A DNA stretch of 64,000 nucleotides, taken from assembly GCA_026260175.1 (NCBI GenBank), contig JAKCWW010000558.1, positions 40,890 to 104,889 on the forward strand, written 5' to 3'. Made by a program: the position numbers and the translations under genes. The notes below the pieces were generated by a model. That model was not told where the DNA came from. It saw only the letters and a list, made by a program, of their open reading frames with translations, and searched no databases. Positions 45,601-63,594 of the stretch are shown piece after piece (positions within the stretch are counted from its first letter, which is position 1; each line of letters begins with the position of its first letter). Source of the DNA: Reticulitermes lucifugus. Its lineage: Eukaryota > Arthropoda > Insecta > Blattodea > Rhinotermitidae.

Positions 45601-48033
45601 AACATAAATAAAAGCCACAATCAGTTCCATAGACATGGACCTTGTGGCCACTAGTGGCAGGAATGACCTCACAAATAAAGATGTTGTACTGAACAAATAA
45701 AAAAAAGGCCACCTAAAGCTGCTGTATGGTGAGTTGCTCTTGGGAGGCGACCATGCTGAGCCATGCTTGTTATTTATGGCTCGTGAATTTTACGTAATCT
45801 TACGTAATTCGTAAGATAACCGGTATCCTTTCTCTCTTGAATCCCCCCCTCCCTCTCCGTTTCCCAAGATTCCGTCTACCACGTGACCCTCCCCCTCCTG
45901 TTTCTAGGAAGGTACGAAGGACTTGTAGCCAGGCAAGTCACTTGCTTACGGACCGTCGGGGAAAGAAGGTAATTTCCAAATTTCTGTTTCGATCTTTGTA
46001 GTTCAAAATTGTTGTTTGGTGTCTTTGCCCCGGCGGGTAAGGCAAGCCCGGCGGGTAGGCAACTGGGTGCCTGTTCTTATTTTGTTGAGGGAGTATTTCA
46101 TTTACGATTTTCCTGTGTAATTTTGGAATAAGAACTTGTTAAATTGTTATCATTTGTTTGTTTTTTAAAGTTTAGTGTTTATTAAATGTTGTTTTGTTGG
46201 ATTATGATGTTATTCTTGTGGTGGCTATAAAACAATACTGCTTGGATACCCACTTCCAACTTGGGAGCATTGTAAACATAACACGCGAACCAGAGACGAT
46301 GGCAGTCGTCATCCACTAAGTAGGGTAAAGTGGAGAGTGGCTGTTAAATGCTTTGACTATAGCTTGAAGAATCAAGAAGACCAGTATGCCTTGTCTTTAC
46401 CAAGAGATTATCACAGCACCACAGAGCATTTTGCTAGAAATAATTATGAAGGGTTTATAAAGTGTTGTATGTCCAGTGCAACGGATGGGCCTTATGATGT
46501 ATGTTGTGGAATGACCGTTAAAAGGCTGTAAATGGTAGAAGCCAGTGTGAGGAAAATAAAGGCACTGTCTGTGGAGGTGGACAGTACAATCAATAAAGGT
46601 GGAGAGAGAGACACTGATTGGTGTAGGCAGATGGAATGTTTTTTTACATTAGCTATATGGAATTAATAACAAAATCTATTTTTCTCAGCAGATACCTCTT
46701 ATTAGACAGGACATCTTAGATTCAGATAGCTACAATTTCCCATCATGAACATATTATTTTTAGAAGTCATCTTAAGTTACCGTCATTGTGTGTTGGGGTA
46801 ACTACAGTAACACATTTCTCCTTTTAGGTTGGATGCTCTTCATCAATTTTGATTAAAAACATGTAGAGTAAAGTACTGAGAAAGAAAAATTGATCAGTTC
46901 ATAAAATACTACATATTCACAATTAAGAAAAGGATAACATACATAAACATTACCTAAGTTCATCTGTATCTGGCATTTTGGTGTACGGCAAAATGGCAAC
47001 TATCCGTTTCTTGTCATTGACAGGTTCTGGTGGAGGAACTGGATGAATTAAACGTTCACGTTTCAACAAATCGGAGCAACTTGTATAATATCCTATGAGG
47101 TCTGATAAAGAATCAAACTGCCTGCCACCAATGTAAAAATCGCCACATACTGCAGTTATTCTGGAAATAAATTAATGGCTGACTTTAAATCTCACACATT
47201 TTACAAAATAAATAGAATATCCCTTCCTAAGATTTAAAGTATGGTTTGCTGTGAAAATTGCAATACACTTTCAAAGAAATGGCAATTATGACACATTCTC
47301 ATTAGCTAAAATATAGTCATTCATTATTTCATCACAATGAAGTCTACAAATGTGCTTTGAACTGTGAAGTTTCATTTACTTTACCTGAACTGTGTGACAA
47401 AAAAATACAGACATAAATTATAAGCAGAAATATGTTATAAATAACTTCATACAATGAGCACTCAGCCATATTCTGTTACTTCTCATCTACAAGGCACAAA
47501 TGTCAATATGAATGATAACGATAAATAAAACCAATTAACAAATTTTACCTGAAATGATTTATCCCTGTCCTCCCTAGGTAAGATAAAACGTACGACCCTG
47601 GTTTTCTGTCACTTTCACGTACCAAATAACTCCCCATTTTCGTGGCTTGCCACAGACGTTCTTCAGCGGTGTAACGATCTAAACGTCCATGATACCATCT
47701 ACAGTAAAAGTGAAATCTAAGATACTTCAAATTTGCATTTCATTACAGGCTAATAGCTACCACACAAACAGTCAATTTATGAAATGTCACCCGCTATGCG
47801 GTCAAAAAAAAACACCACGAAGAACGATAATTTACTTACTGGTTTTCTGGAGGAGCAACAATTGCTGAAACATTAGCTCCTTCTGCTTCTTCTGCATCTG
47901 CTAAAAACGGATCGAATTCTTCTCCAATAGCACCATCATGCCCTTCGTCACTTCCAGTACTTGGGGAACCTTGGAGTTTCTCCTTTGGCGTTACAATTCC
48001 AGTTATCGGGCCACCCCTCACAAACTCAGCCAT
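30535..48033 (-). CDS. RASA1: RASA1 / p120 Ras GTPase-activating protein, 16 coding exons (last short exon not found)
   Basis: It stimulates GTP hydrolysis on Ras at the plasma membrane and binds phosphotyrosine receptors and adaptors; the Drosophila orthologue is vap. Sixteen exons join without a phase error to 905 codons. Domains: SH2-1 about residues 66-150 (GSYLVRES, Arg92); SH3 about 163-221 (VAILPYTKMPDTDELSFQKG, DGWLWV); SH2-2 about 235-325 (GSFLVRPS); PH about 365-470; C2 about 482-575; RasGAP about 610-860, with the arginine finger in LFRAASLTTTL (Arg677, equivalent to human Arg789) and the FLRLLCPAI motif. The N-terminal region before SH2-1 is only 65 residues, much shorter than the roughly 180 of human RASA1. 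All introns have GT-AG ends. The human protein continues about 30 residues past the point where exon 16 ends, so a small terminal exon is missing here. Introns are loaded with transposon fossils. Confidence 0.96.
30885..30926 (-). ncRNA. Hammerhead-like motif in RASA1 intron
   Basis: On the minus strand CTGAAGA (30921-30915) is followed by a GAGGGA/TTCCTTT hairpin with wobble pairs, GAAAC and a short AC/GT stem III. Stem I does not pair well. Antisense relative to nothing: it is in the RASA1 sense strand. Confidence 0.5.
31140..31205 (+). repeat. Diverged copy of the dispersed repeat of 15758 and 49210
   Basis: It translates to SFEVLAAVLLRILFLWDMML, similar to FEVLTEVRIHNVVWVRT of the 49-kb copy. 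Confidence 0.45.
31248..31414 (-). CDS. RASA1: RASA1 exon 15
   Basis: Encodes MAARSLIMVAKCLQNLANLV, then EFGGKEPYMEVVNPFILKNK, the C-terminal half of the RasGAP fold. Acceptor TTTTAG, donor TCC|GTAAGT. Confidence 0.95.
32450..33000 (-). pseudogene. pogo/Tigger transposase fossil, C-terminal part and 3' end
   Basis: On the minus strand, with stops, it gives NKPFKDHLKQLYSE, VGGDNALTLVGKLRN and WHDSV-like words of the Tigger/pogo C-terminus. At the low-coordinate side lie ATCTAAGATGACC and CTGAATCTAAG, which resemble the subterminal repeats of such elements. Sits just 3' of RASA1 exon 14 in the next intron. Confidence 0.65.
33145..33299 (-). CDS. RASA1: RASA1 exon 14
   Basis: Encodes TVRYICGCLQRTVMRKWPHE, then RTRVVSGFIFLRLLCPAIL with the FLR motif that stabilises the catalytic site. 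Acceptor TTTCAG, donor TCAG|GTAAGT. Confidence 0.97.
33590..34890 (+). pseudogene. pogo/Tigger transposase fossil (plus strand)
   Basis: Read through several frameshifts it shows ECEYETVIEALL and a CENP-B-type block (LPDLLSTRK, EELDSKASTGW). The DDE part follows (QWMDSQIFKF; KNKERKAVLVTDKCA for the second aspartate; PNVTSLCQSMDQGV for the PNVTSLIQPMDQGV motif), then EVTATNVLL and a C-terminus QTPIARFF before TAA. A (GA)n tract interrupts it at 33674-33698. A matching 3' terminal inverted repeat lies at 35740-35817, beyond an inserted LINE. Confidence 0.75.
33674..33698. repeat. (GA)n microsatellite
   Basis: About twelve GA units inside the Tigger fossil. Confidence 0.95.
34930..35700 (-). 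pseudogene. LINE fragment, RNase H domain and C-terminus
   Basis: An open frame at 35123-35690 encodes TLKALSSPKVTSGLVAECLD, then LMWVPGHCGIPGNEGADKLA, the RNase H signature of I/R1-type non-LTR retrotransposons. The C-terminal block (FISGPCKKRAEGLLKLSRHQ, LTGNAPVRKHLNIMGL, TMYHIICCCEALA) follows. Past a frameshift it continues to DLCLFIRGTGLMN and a GPLKKKK end near 34948. It is inserted between the Tigger ORF and its 3' TIR. Confidence 0.85.
35740..35819 (+). repeat. Right terminal inverted repeat of the Tigger element, with TA
   Basis: The segment ending TCAGATAATCGGGACTCTACTG at 35817 is followed by TA. CTACTG|TA is the typical pogo/Tigger end and target duplication. The partner end was not found on the left. 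Confidence 0.55.
35889..36004 (-). CDS. RASA1: RASA1 exon 13
   Basis: Encodes LNPTKMESPDDACANAEFLL then QILDEVTLSIFMSPESCPK, matching human LSPSKLEKNEDVNTNLTHLL. Acceptor ACCAG, donor CCAAA|GTAAGA. It has no usable ATG and was found by phase and homology. Confidence 0.95.
37113..37317 (-). CDS. RASA1: RASA1 exon 12 (arginine finger)
   Basis: Encodes EEETSTLFRAASLTTTLMDL, with the catalytic arginine finger, through ILKLLESKQSCE. Acceptor CTCAG, donor GAG|GTAAAT. Confidence 0.97.
37361..37411. repeat. Imperfect (AGAGT)n repeat
   Basis: Repeated AGTAGAGTAGAGTAAAG-type pentamer units in the intron next to exon 12. Confidence 0.85.
37440..37930 (-). pseudogene. Second LINE fragment (same RNase H-type family), C-terminus
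   Basis: On the minus strand: GPEPALGIS-like words, then QRQAKGFLKRPSAKRAGG, FETVSHVLYDCEALALLRFR and HLGHYFFKP, a typical C-terminal zinc-knuckle-like region of the same non-LTR group as 34930-35700. Broken by stops. Confidence 0.75.
37971..38250 (+). repeat. tRNA-derived SINE family 2, with assembly gap inside
   Basis: It begins CGATCCCAGTGGCCGTGCGG like the copy at 60622 and ends CCAAGGGGCTGTCGAG. AATTCAAA repeats at 37971-37978 and 38243-38250 as a short target-site duplication. The middle is replaced by 81 N. Confidence 0.85.
38039..38119. other. Assembly gap (81 N)
   Basis: A run of N. Open frames drawn through it are artefacts. Confidence 1.
38822..39042 (-). CDS. RASA1: RASA1 exon 11
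   Basis: Encodes NENWYALSGITPIGEWGSLR (end of C2) and RYLHDLIMPQEEYSPMQQLV into the RasGAP domain. Acceptor TTTTCAG, donor TTCAG|GTGTGA. Confidence 0.96.
39340..39460 (-). CDS. RASA1: RASA1 exon 10
   Basis: Encodes the C2-domain segment DVPPDVLSFTVTVYNKGKRS then TEVAELTVELSSL. Acceptor TTGTAG, donor GAG|GTAAGT. Confidence 0.95.
39716..39835 (-). CDS. RASA1: RASA1 exon 9
   Basis: Encodes the C2 segment LPYKLVPNPFCIISLNQVKV then GPDPVWDEEFVLE (human GQNPVWSEEFVF). Donor GGA|GTAAGT. Confidence 0.96.
40393..40667 (-). CDS. RASA1: RASA1 exon 8
   Basis: Encodes the second half of the PH domain (GLIDLSCAYLYQVHDSVFDR, DWIAALKPLC) and the first C2 strand (LRCLQLHVLDAHR). Donor ATAG|GTAATG. Confidence 0.96.
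41255..41376 (-). CDS. RASA1: RASA1 exon 7
   Basis: Encodes the start of the PH domain: IKMQGYLNKKSEKNKKWKSL and YFVLLVDGTDTHLYFYDNPK. Donor AAAG|GTATGT. Confidence 0.96.
41666..41777 (-). CDS. RASA1: RASA1 exon 6
   Basis: Encodes the linker between SH2-2 and PH: TEGDGTVKSKEVQHAEKIYA then LRECREQSGVKKNKG. Acceptor TATATAG, donor AAGG|GTAAGG. Confidence 0.94.
42401..42621 (-). CDS. RASA1: RASA1 exon 5 (SH2-2)
   Basis: Encodes AGPGSFLVRPSDNSPGDYSL with the phosphotyrosine-binding arginine, through RTFECLDAVINRYRKEQIVE and LAVGR. Acceptor TTTTCAG, donor CGT|GTAAGT. Confidence 0.97.
43324..43526 (-). CDS. RASA1: RASA1 exon 4 (SH3 end, SH2-2 start)
   Basis: Encodes FQKGDIFFVHNDMGDGWLWV, the ligand-groove tryptophans of SH3, then NTVFSWFHPNVTKSEAVDML opening SH2-2. 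Donor AAAG|GTAATG. Confidence 0.97.
43720..44135 (+). repeat. Penelope-related foldback repeat family, copy B
   Basis: Block for block like copy A (17905-18400): inverted arms around AAGGGAGTAATGTC and ATATTACTCCCTTAGAATGAAG, the AT-rich middle (TTTAGCAACATTTTAATTGA, TTCATATATGCACATCTTGA), a decayed hammerhead-like core near 44021-44055 (TTTGAAGA), then TTATTTATGGTTACATGTAC. Confidence 0.75.
44270..44440 (+). repeat. LINE 3'-end fragment
   Basis: In broken frames it reads GGRIISK- and WIHQVLNRDLVNMVMNGQIP, like the WIHLAQDRDxWRALVNTVMN tail of a common insect LINE. The same tail is at 53470-53590. Confidence 0.55.
44870..45780 (+). pseudogene. pogo/Tigger transposase fossil, CENP-B and DDE parts
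   Basis: Across stops and shifts it gives ITWHQFKASTGWCVHLIWKN (CENP-B-type DNA-binding half), RGNANETPMYFNIRPNTIDK (first aspartate region, mutated to N-E-T), ATVMLEVLTDGSKLPPHVIL, GMLVLDAFNGR (second aspartate), and LLLGGDHAEP at the end. The frame order matches Tigger/JRK-like transposases. Confidence 0.75.
45780..46560. other. CpG-richer insert of unknown nature
   Basis: It follows the Tigger reading frame abruptly, with pyrimidine-rich blocks, CGGCGGGTAAGGC-type words and a 65-codon frame at 46337-46531 (SLPRDYHSTTEHFARNNYEG) that I do not recognise. It may be a second transposon or an LTR-like fragment inserted into the Tigger copy. Sequence near 46700-46735 again resembles Tigger ends (CATCTTAGATTCAG). 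Confidence 0.35.
46954..47160 (-). CDS. RASA1: RASA1 exon 3 (SH2-1 end, SH3 start)
   Basis: Encodes ITAVCGDFYIGGRQFDSLSD then RLIHPVPPPEPVNDKKR and the SH3 start VAILPYTKMPDTDEL. Acceptor TTTCCAG, donor CTTAG|GTAATG. Confidence 0.96.
47549..47698 (-). CDS. RASA1: RASA1 exon 2 (SH2-1)
   Basis: Encodes WYHGRLDRYTAEERLWQATK and GSYLVRESDRKPGSYVLSYL, the first SH2 domain with its FLVRES-type arginine. Acceptor CTGTAG, donor TTCAG|GTAAAA. Confidence 0.97.
47840..48033 (-). CDS. RASA1: RASA1 exon 1 (start codon)
   Basis: ATG at 48033-48031. Encodes an acidic, low-complexity N-terminus (MAEFVRGGPITGIVTPKEKL, EEFDPFLADAEEAEGANVSA) and ends CCA|GTAAGT in phase 2, joining W66 of SH2-1. No ATG fits better upstream. 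Confidence 0.9.
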
Positions 48034-48736
48034 CTTGGCTTAAACCCAACCTCTCTATCGCAAGACCTTCTTAACTACATATTTACTGTAACATGATACG
48101 TACACGTCTTGCTTCCACGACCTCTGTTTAAAATGCCAACCTTCAATGAAAGAAATTATAAATTTAAAAAGACACAAGGAAACTTTACTCAAAAAAAGCT
48201 GAACACGGAAGACCAACCTTAAAGTAGTACCTACTGTAACACGACTTCTGAATCTTATCGATATCGTTTTATAATCGACTACCAGGAATCCGAAAACTAA
48301 TCGCAACAGATAGACACTGGCATGCACAGATTAATACCTTTCTAAGATTGGAAGCTTTATAGAAACGTAAAACTACACCGCCGTATGTGGCGACTTCATG
48401 CATCACTGTAGCCGACATGGCCCACTGGCAAGCATGATCCTGGTGGTAACATAAGGAACTATGCAGAATCACTTCAACAAAGCAGCCAGCTGCTTCGCCA
48501 TACCGCCTCTTTCAAGCACGTTCCAATCAAAATGTCACTAAAATATATCGAACTTCCAAATTATTTCAACCAACTAACTAAACGTATTAGGAAATATTAC
48601 TTTACATTATGTTTTCACTGACATATTTCTAAAAAACACATTAACATATTACGTAAAAAATAAGGAATATTTATTGCTTAATACATATATTCAGTTGTTT
48701 TGTAACACTGATAGATTGCACGGAAAATGCAGAATA
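48034..48736 (-). promoter_or_regulatory. RASA1 5' flank
   Basis: Presumed 5' UTR and promoter. No TATA box or clear initiator is visible; base composition is ordinary. Confidence 0.3.
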
Positions 48737-49109
48737 TTAAGCCGCGTCCACATTAGTAAATATTTGTGTTGTGCGTTGTATTTGACACACATTTGTGCGT
48801 GCGTTAACAAATGTACCGTAGTGTGGACATGTGTGCCACGTATGAATGCACACAAAAATTTTTGTCACATTCAACACACATGATCCATTCCGTATCAGTT
48901 TGTTGACACACATCAAAGAGATTTGCGCCGCAATATAGTAATAGTGTGGACGTATCTGTGAATGTGCCGTGCTTATGTTGAATGTTAAGCACAGATGCAC
49001 AACGTAAATGTTTATGTAGCAAAAACAGTTACCTTGCGGCGAAACTGTGTGCTTTGAATTTTCACATTCAACATGACTCAAATATTTACTAATGTGGAGG
49101 CGGCCTTAA
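48737..49109. mobile_element. MITE-like foldback element flanked by TTAA
   Basis: TTAA (48737-48740 and 49106-49109) brackets about 365 bp. Terminal inverted repeats read GCCGCGTCCACATTAGTAAA on the left and TTTACTAATGTGGAGGCGGC on the right. Inner inverted words (GTGTGGAC, CACATTCAACA, TTGAATGTTAAG) would fold it further. TTAA duplication is typical of piggyBac-type transposition. No coding capacity. Confidence 0.75.
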
Positions 49110-49209
49110 GATTCAAAATTATGTTCTTCCGAGTTATGGGACTGAGTAGTCTGACTGGTGGGTACCGAGGTTTTGGTCAAGACATACTGCCCCCATCTTC
49201 TGACTGCGT

Positions 49210-49330
49210 GTGAAGGCACACCCAGAATGCTCCTCCAAAACATTCATAACCATGTACCAGACTACACGGTGTCCTAACCCAGACCACATTATGAATCCTC
49301 ACCTCTGTGAGCACCTCAAATCCTGTACCA
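49210..49330 (-). repeat. Dispersed repeat, copy 2 (see 15758-15842)
   Basis: On the minus strand: GTGAGGATTCATAATGTGGT, CTGGGTTAGGACACCGTG, CTGGTACATGGTTATGAATG, TTTTGGAGGAGCATTCTGGG. It translates to FEVLTEVRIHNVVWVRTPCS. Confidence 0.75.
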
Positions 49331-49339
49331 AAGAATATA

Positions 49340-50100
49340 AAGAACAAGTGAAGCATGGTTGGATACGTCACATTGGGAAAACTGAATTGCAGGAAGTGCA
49401 GTATGTTTATTAAAGACACACCATTTAATACCACATTCTTTTCCCACCAACTGTGTACACTTTCCTCACATTTGGTTCTCGAACAAACTGAGGAAATGAG
49501 ATCTGGAACACTTCTTGCTTACAAACATTATCAGTATAAATACACATTTTAGGGTCAGGATCACACACAATAAATTTCAAAGCTCTACTAAAATTATATC
49601 ACAAGGACAATCACACATACTCAAAACTACTTACAATGTTGAACATTCTCAAAGTAGAAGCAACTGCCTCCATTATGCACAACAGTCACCATGGGAAATA
49701 AATGAAATATGCATGCCATAACTATGACAACATAAACAACAAACTTTACTTCTGATGGTGATATTTTCTTCACAGCACACACACCACTAACACACTAAAG
49801 CTGCAGCATTGCCCATTGTTACAGTATAACAGTCAACACACAAAACAACAACACAAAGTGTAGTACAAAATATAAGTTCAATCTGATGTCACTAAGGTCC
49901 CAGACAACAGTGTGCACAGACAACGACCACATGGTCATTCTTCATCAATTGGAATGGCATTTTGTCACTGCTGCCTGTGAACAAGTACATTATTATAAAT
50001 GGTAATCCACATCCTCTTGTTCACACAACAGTTTGTGTTGTGAGCAACACAACTGATTAACATGAAAACACTTCATATAAGGTAAAGATGTCTCCATGTT
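49340..50100. other. Intergenic DNA, nothing recognised
   Basis: AT-rich sequence between RASA1 and MCM9, without gene-like frames or structured repeats I can name. Confidence 0.4.
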
Positions 50101-50109
50101 TCATTAAGC

Positions 50110-50300
50110 ACCACATAGCGAAGATATAGAGGGGTGTGGAGGTATAGCACATACAGCTCCACATATTCTTAACCCTGGCACTAGACAGAGATAAATGGTT
50201 TGCTTCCTGGCCCAGCCACTTTACCCTGAACATGGACTGAACAGGAGGCTGGGCCAGCCTAAGAGGTTGTCTGGATGCTTTGAAGATGAGAGAACTTTTC
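50110..50300 (-). repeat. tRNA-derived SINE family 1, degenerate inverted copy
   Basis: Plus-strand text GGTGTGGAGGTATAGCACATA, AACCCTGGCACTAGACAGAG, CTGAACAGGAGGCTGGG and GTCTGGATGC parallels the inverted copy at 60886-61165. Confidence 0.6.
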
Positions 50301-51084
50301 CCCTGCCTGAAATGGATGATTCCTTGGTCACCCAGCCCACAGCACTGCCTTCTTGCAGAGCAAGCATTTGCCCAACAAGTAGAGAAGCTTCCCACATTAA
50401 ATAGAGCATGAACATTCATTCTGGGTTTACAAGCACCCTGAGCCAGATCAGTCCAATCAGCAAAAACACACCTTATGTAAGATGATGTTAATATCTTCCA
50501 TCTACATCTAGGCTCCCCAGCTAGTCTCTTCCATTGAGTTGTGAACAACGGTCAGTGAAATGCATACTCTTCCATTCAGAATCTCTGACCAACAGAGCAT
50601 ATAACTTCTGAAACCTCCCAAGCATGCTACATGCCCTATAAATCACTTCCTTCTTAATTTTGTAACCTTGACATTATGTGGTGAACATGGCATTTTATAT
50701 TGCAGTGTAGTGTATTATCAACCATAATAACACAAGGCACATGCTTCATACAATGTCTATTACTTTAACTAATAAAAATGATATGTACACTCTTACTTGT
50801 TCCAGGACAGTGCTGAGGTAGGTATACCCTTAGTTCCTGTGCGGCAAGGTTCACCATAACAGCAAAGAGTTCCATCTCTTTGTTAACACCAATGTTCTCT
50901 CCTTCTCCTCTGGTGACTTTTTCCTACAAAAAACACAATAGAGTACAATACAATATTCTTAAAAAGACATAGAGAAAAATTCTGTGGCAAGACTGGAATA
51001 CAGTCATGCTTGCCAAACACCAAGTACAACAAAGACACTCATTAGAATAGAGGTTTTCTACCTTTTCCAGATTTGGCACCTTTG

Positions 51085-51235
51085 GTCATTATGTTTAGGT
51101 TTAGGTTTAGGCTAGGTTTGGTTACGGTAGGGTAGGATTGGTTAAGTTAGGTTATGTTGGGTTATTATTTGATACTTCCGGTGCTTTCGGTACTTTTAGG
51201 TCTTTAGGTTCAGTGAGGTTAGGTTATGTTAGGAC
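51085..51235. repeat. AGGTTAGGTTA-type repeat cluster
   Basis: Many overlapping copies of AGGTTTAGG, GGTTAGGTTATG and TTAGGTT, related to the insect telomere unit TTAGG, with a further small cluster at 51730-51760. Degenerate and interstitial. Confidence 0.65.
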
Positions 51236-52429
51236 ATTCATTTACTTATTTATTGATAATTATTTATTATTTATTGGCAGAATGTTTTGTTCTTTAGCCA
51301 AACATTAAAGCCAGAATGTCCTCATTCATAGCTGTAAGTGGAAAAACGGTGCAGAAATGGGAAACTGCTGTGGGTAGAAGAGCCATGGCTTGAATTTAAA
51401 CCCTCACCTCCATCAATTATCTGTATTTTGGATGAAGATATAAATTTTATTCCAAACCTCAAGTCTTGAAATATGGCTGGCAGTAGGGTGCTATCTGCAG
51501 TAAGGTGGTTGAGCACGACCATCCAGTTGATACCACATCTGCAATAGTGCCTTTTTGTCAGCACCTATAAGTGCAATTTCAAAATCTTGATTCTCAGTTG
51601 GTTTAAGTAAATGGAGCATTACCAAGAGACTGACTCAAAACCACCACCATGGAATCCATATGGAAAGCAGACATCTCACTGATATGCATGTCATTACATT
51701 AATTCACTATTATATTTAGTCATAGTTGTCATTAGGTTAGGTTAGATTATGTTATGTTACATATTTGTTTTTTATTTTCAGCTTCCATAAAGTACTATAA
51801 CTTGCTGAGCAGCTCCTAGCTTCTCACGAGGGACTCTGCTCCATAAGTTTTTGGTCTCTATATTAGGCTATATAAATGAACATTTTTTGCAATGCTGAAC
51901 ACAAATACTGAACAGTTACAGAAAGTGGCAACAAACTGTCTCCAACAGTACTGCCAACATCATGCCCTTCCCATGATATCCTATGGCATTTATTCATATA
52001 ATATCAAGTAACTGCAGTTGCATTTAGTTGGAATTATATGAATGACTTGCTTCATGCAAGGAATATGAACATTCAGTTCCTGTGACCTATTCCTCGCATC
52101 TGCTTCTGAACATGAAGCCTCAATAAAGAACAGGCCCTGGCCCTCTAGTGGCTGTTGTACCATAAAAAAAAACCTATTCTTTACGCTCCAAGAGACACCT
52201 AACACAGAGTCAATGTTACATTCACATGGAGGTACTTTCATCCCTCAAACTGATGCACAACCCACTTGAACCTTAAATATGAGATGGAGCTTATCCCATC
52301 AAATGGACAGCTCCAAGGTAATGGTGTGAAGATTCTGATGTGTTACATACCTTTAGTACAGATACTCCTCATGTACTATGTCACAGCGGACAGGAACCCA
52401 ATTGCTTAATCCTACCTTCTTAGTTCAAA

Positions 52430-52911
52430 CTCGGCGATACTGTTGCAGCACCCTGGTTATTAATCATCACGTGGTACAACCACAGATTATTTGGTACAAC
52501 TTTGCGCGCAAAGGTGCTTTTCTCTGCCATCTATGTGGAACTAAACATAGCCACTGAGCCCCGGTTACAGTAACGCACGTAGATGCTTATGGCACCACAG
52601 GTCCGTGTTTCCAGGGTTCCATTGCACCTTCACGTGGGCGCTACCATGGTTCAACGAGGCATAGATTGCACAGCTTAAGTAATCGATATCAGATCGATGT
52701 AAGAGTAATGTTGTGCGTATATGGGCGGGAAGTATGTTGTCAATATGTGCGATACATACTTTGTAATCACAAAAGTTTCGGTAAACGATATGGGTAACCC
52801 TGAAGATGCAAAACTTACAAGTAAACACAGTCAATCATATACTTAATTGTAGACCCTGTACCTGTGATTGGAATGATATGTTGTTAGAGAACTTGAGAGG
52901 TTAGAATTCAT
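52430..52911 (+). promoter_or_regulatory. MCM9 5' flank
   Basis: Presumed promoter and 5' UTR. It holds the perfect 12-bp palindrome TTTGCGCGCAAA (52501-52512), related to but not matching the E2F consensus, and somewhat more CpG than the flanks. Confidence 0.35.
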
Positions 52912-63261
<10,350 letters not shown>

Positions 63262-63594
63262 GTGAGAATTAATATACTAACTCTCTTAAACAGAACCTTG
63301 TATGCATGATGAGAAGTCAGCAGGTTGTGAGATTTCAGATTCTCATAGTGACTGTGAACACTGAATGTAGTTTTATGCCCTGTATATATCTGCTGAATGG
63401 TTAGTGAAGACTGGTATAAATATGAAGTGAGAATTGGGAAGTTGTGATGGACATGAGATCCAGCACATATTTTTGCAACTTGAGACATAAATGTAGCATA
63501 TTATCAAAATGGCCAAAATAAAGTAAATTATTGTGGCTATGCATTAATAAACCTACAGGTTCTGTAACAGAGAATGTCAATTTATCACATATTC

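Noticed and set aside
48674-49081. Overlapping frames of 69-114 codons upstream of RASA1
   Set aside because: They lie entirely in the TTAA foldback element.
50057-50548. 163-codon minus-strand open frame
   Set aside because: It covers an inverted SINE copy and has no protein family resemblance.
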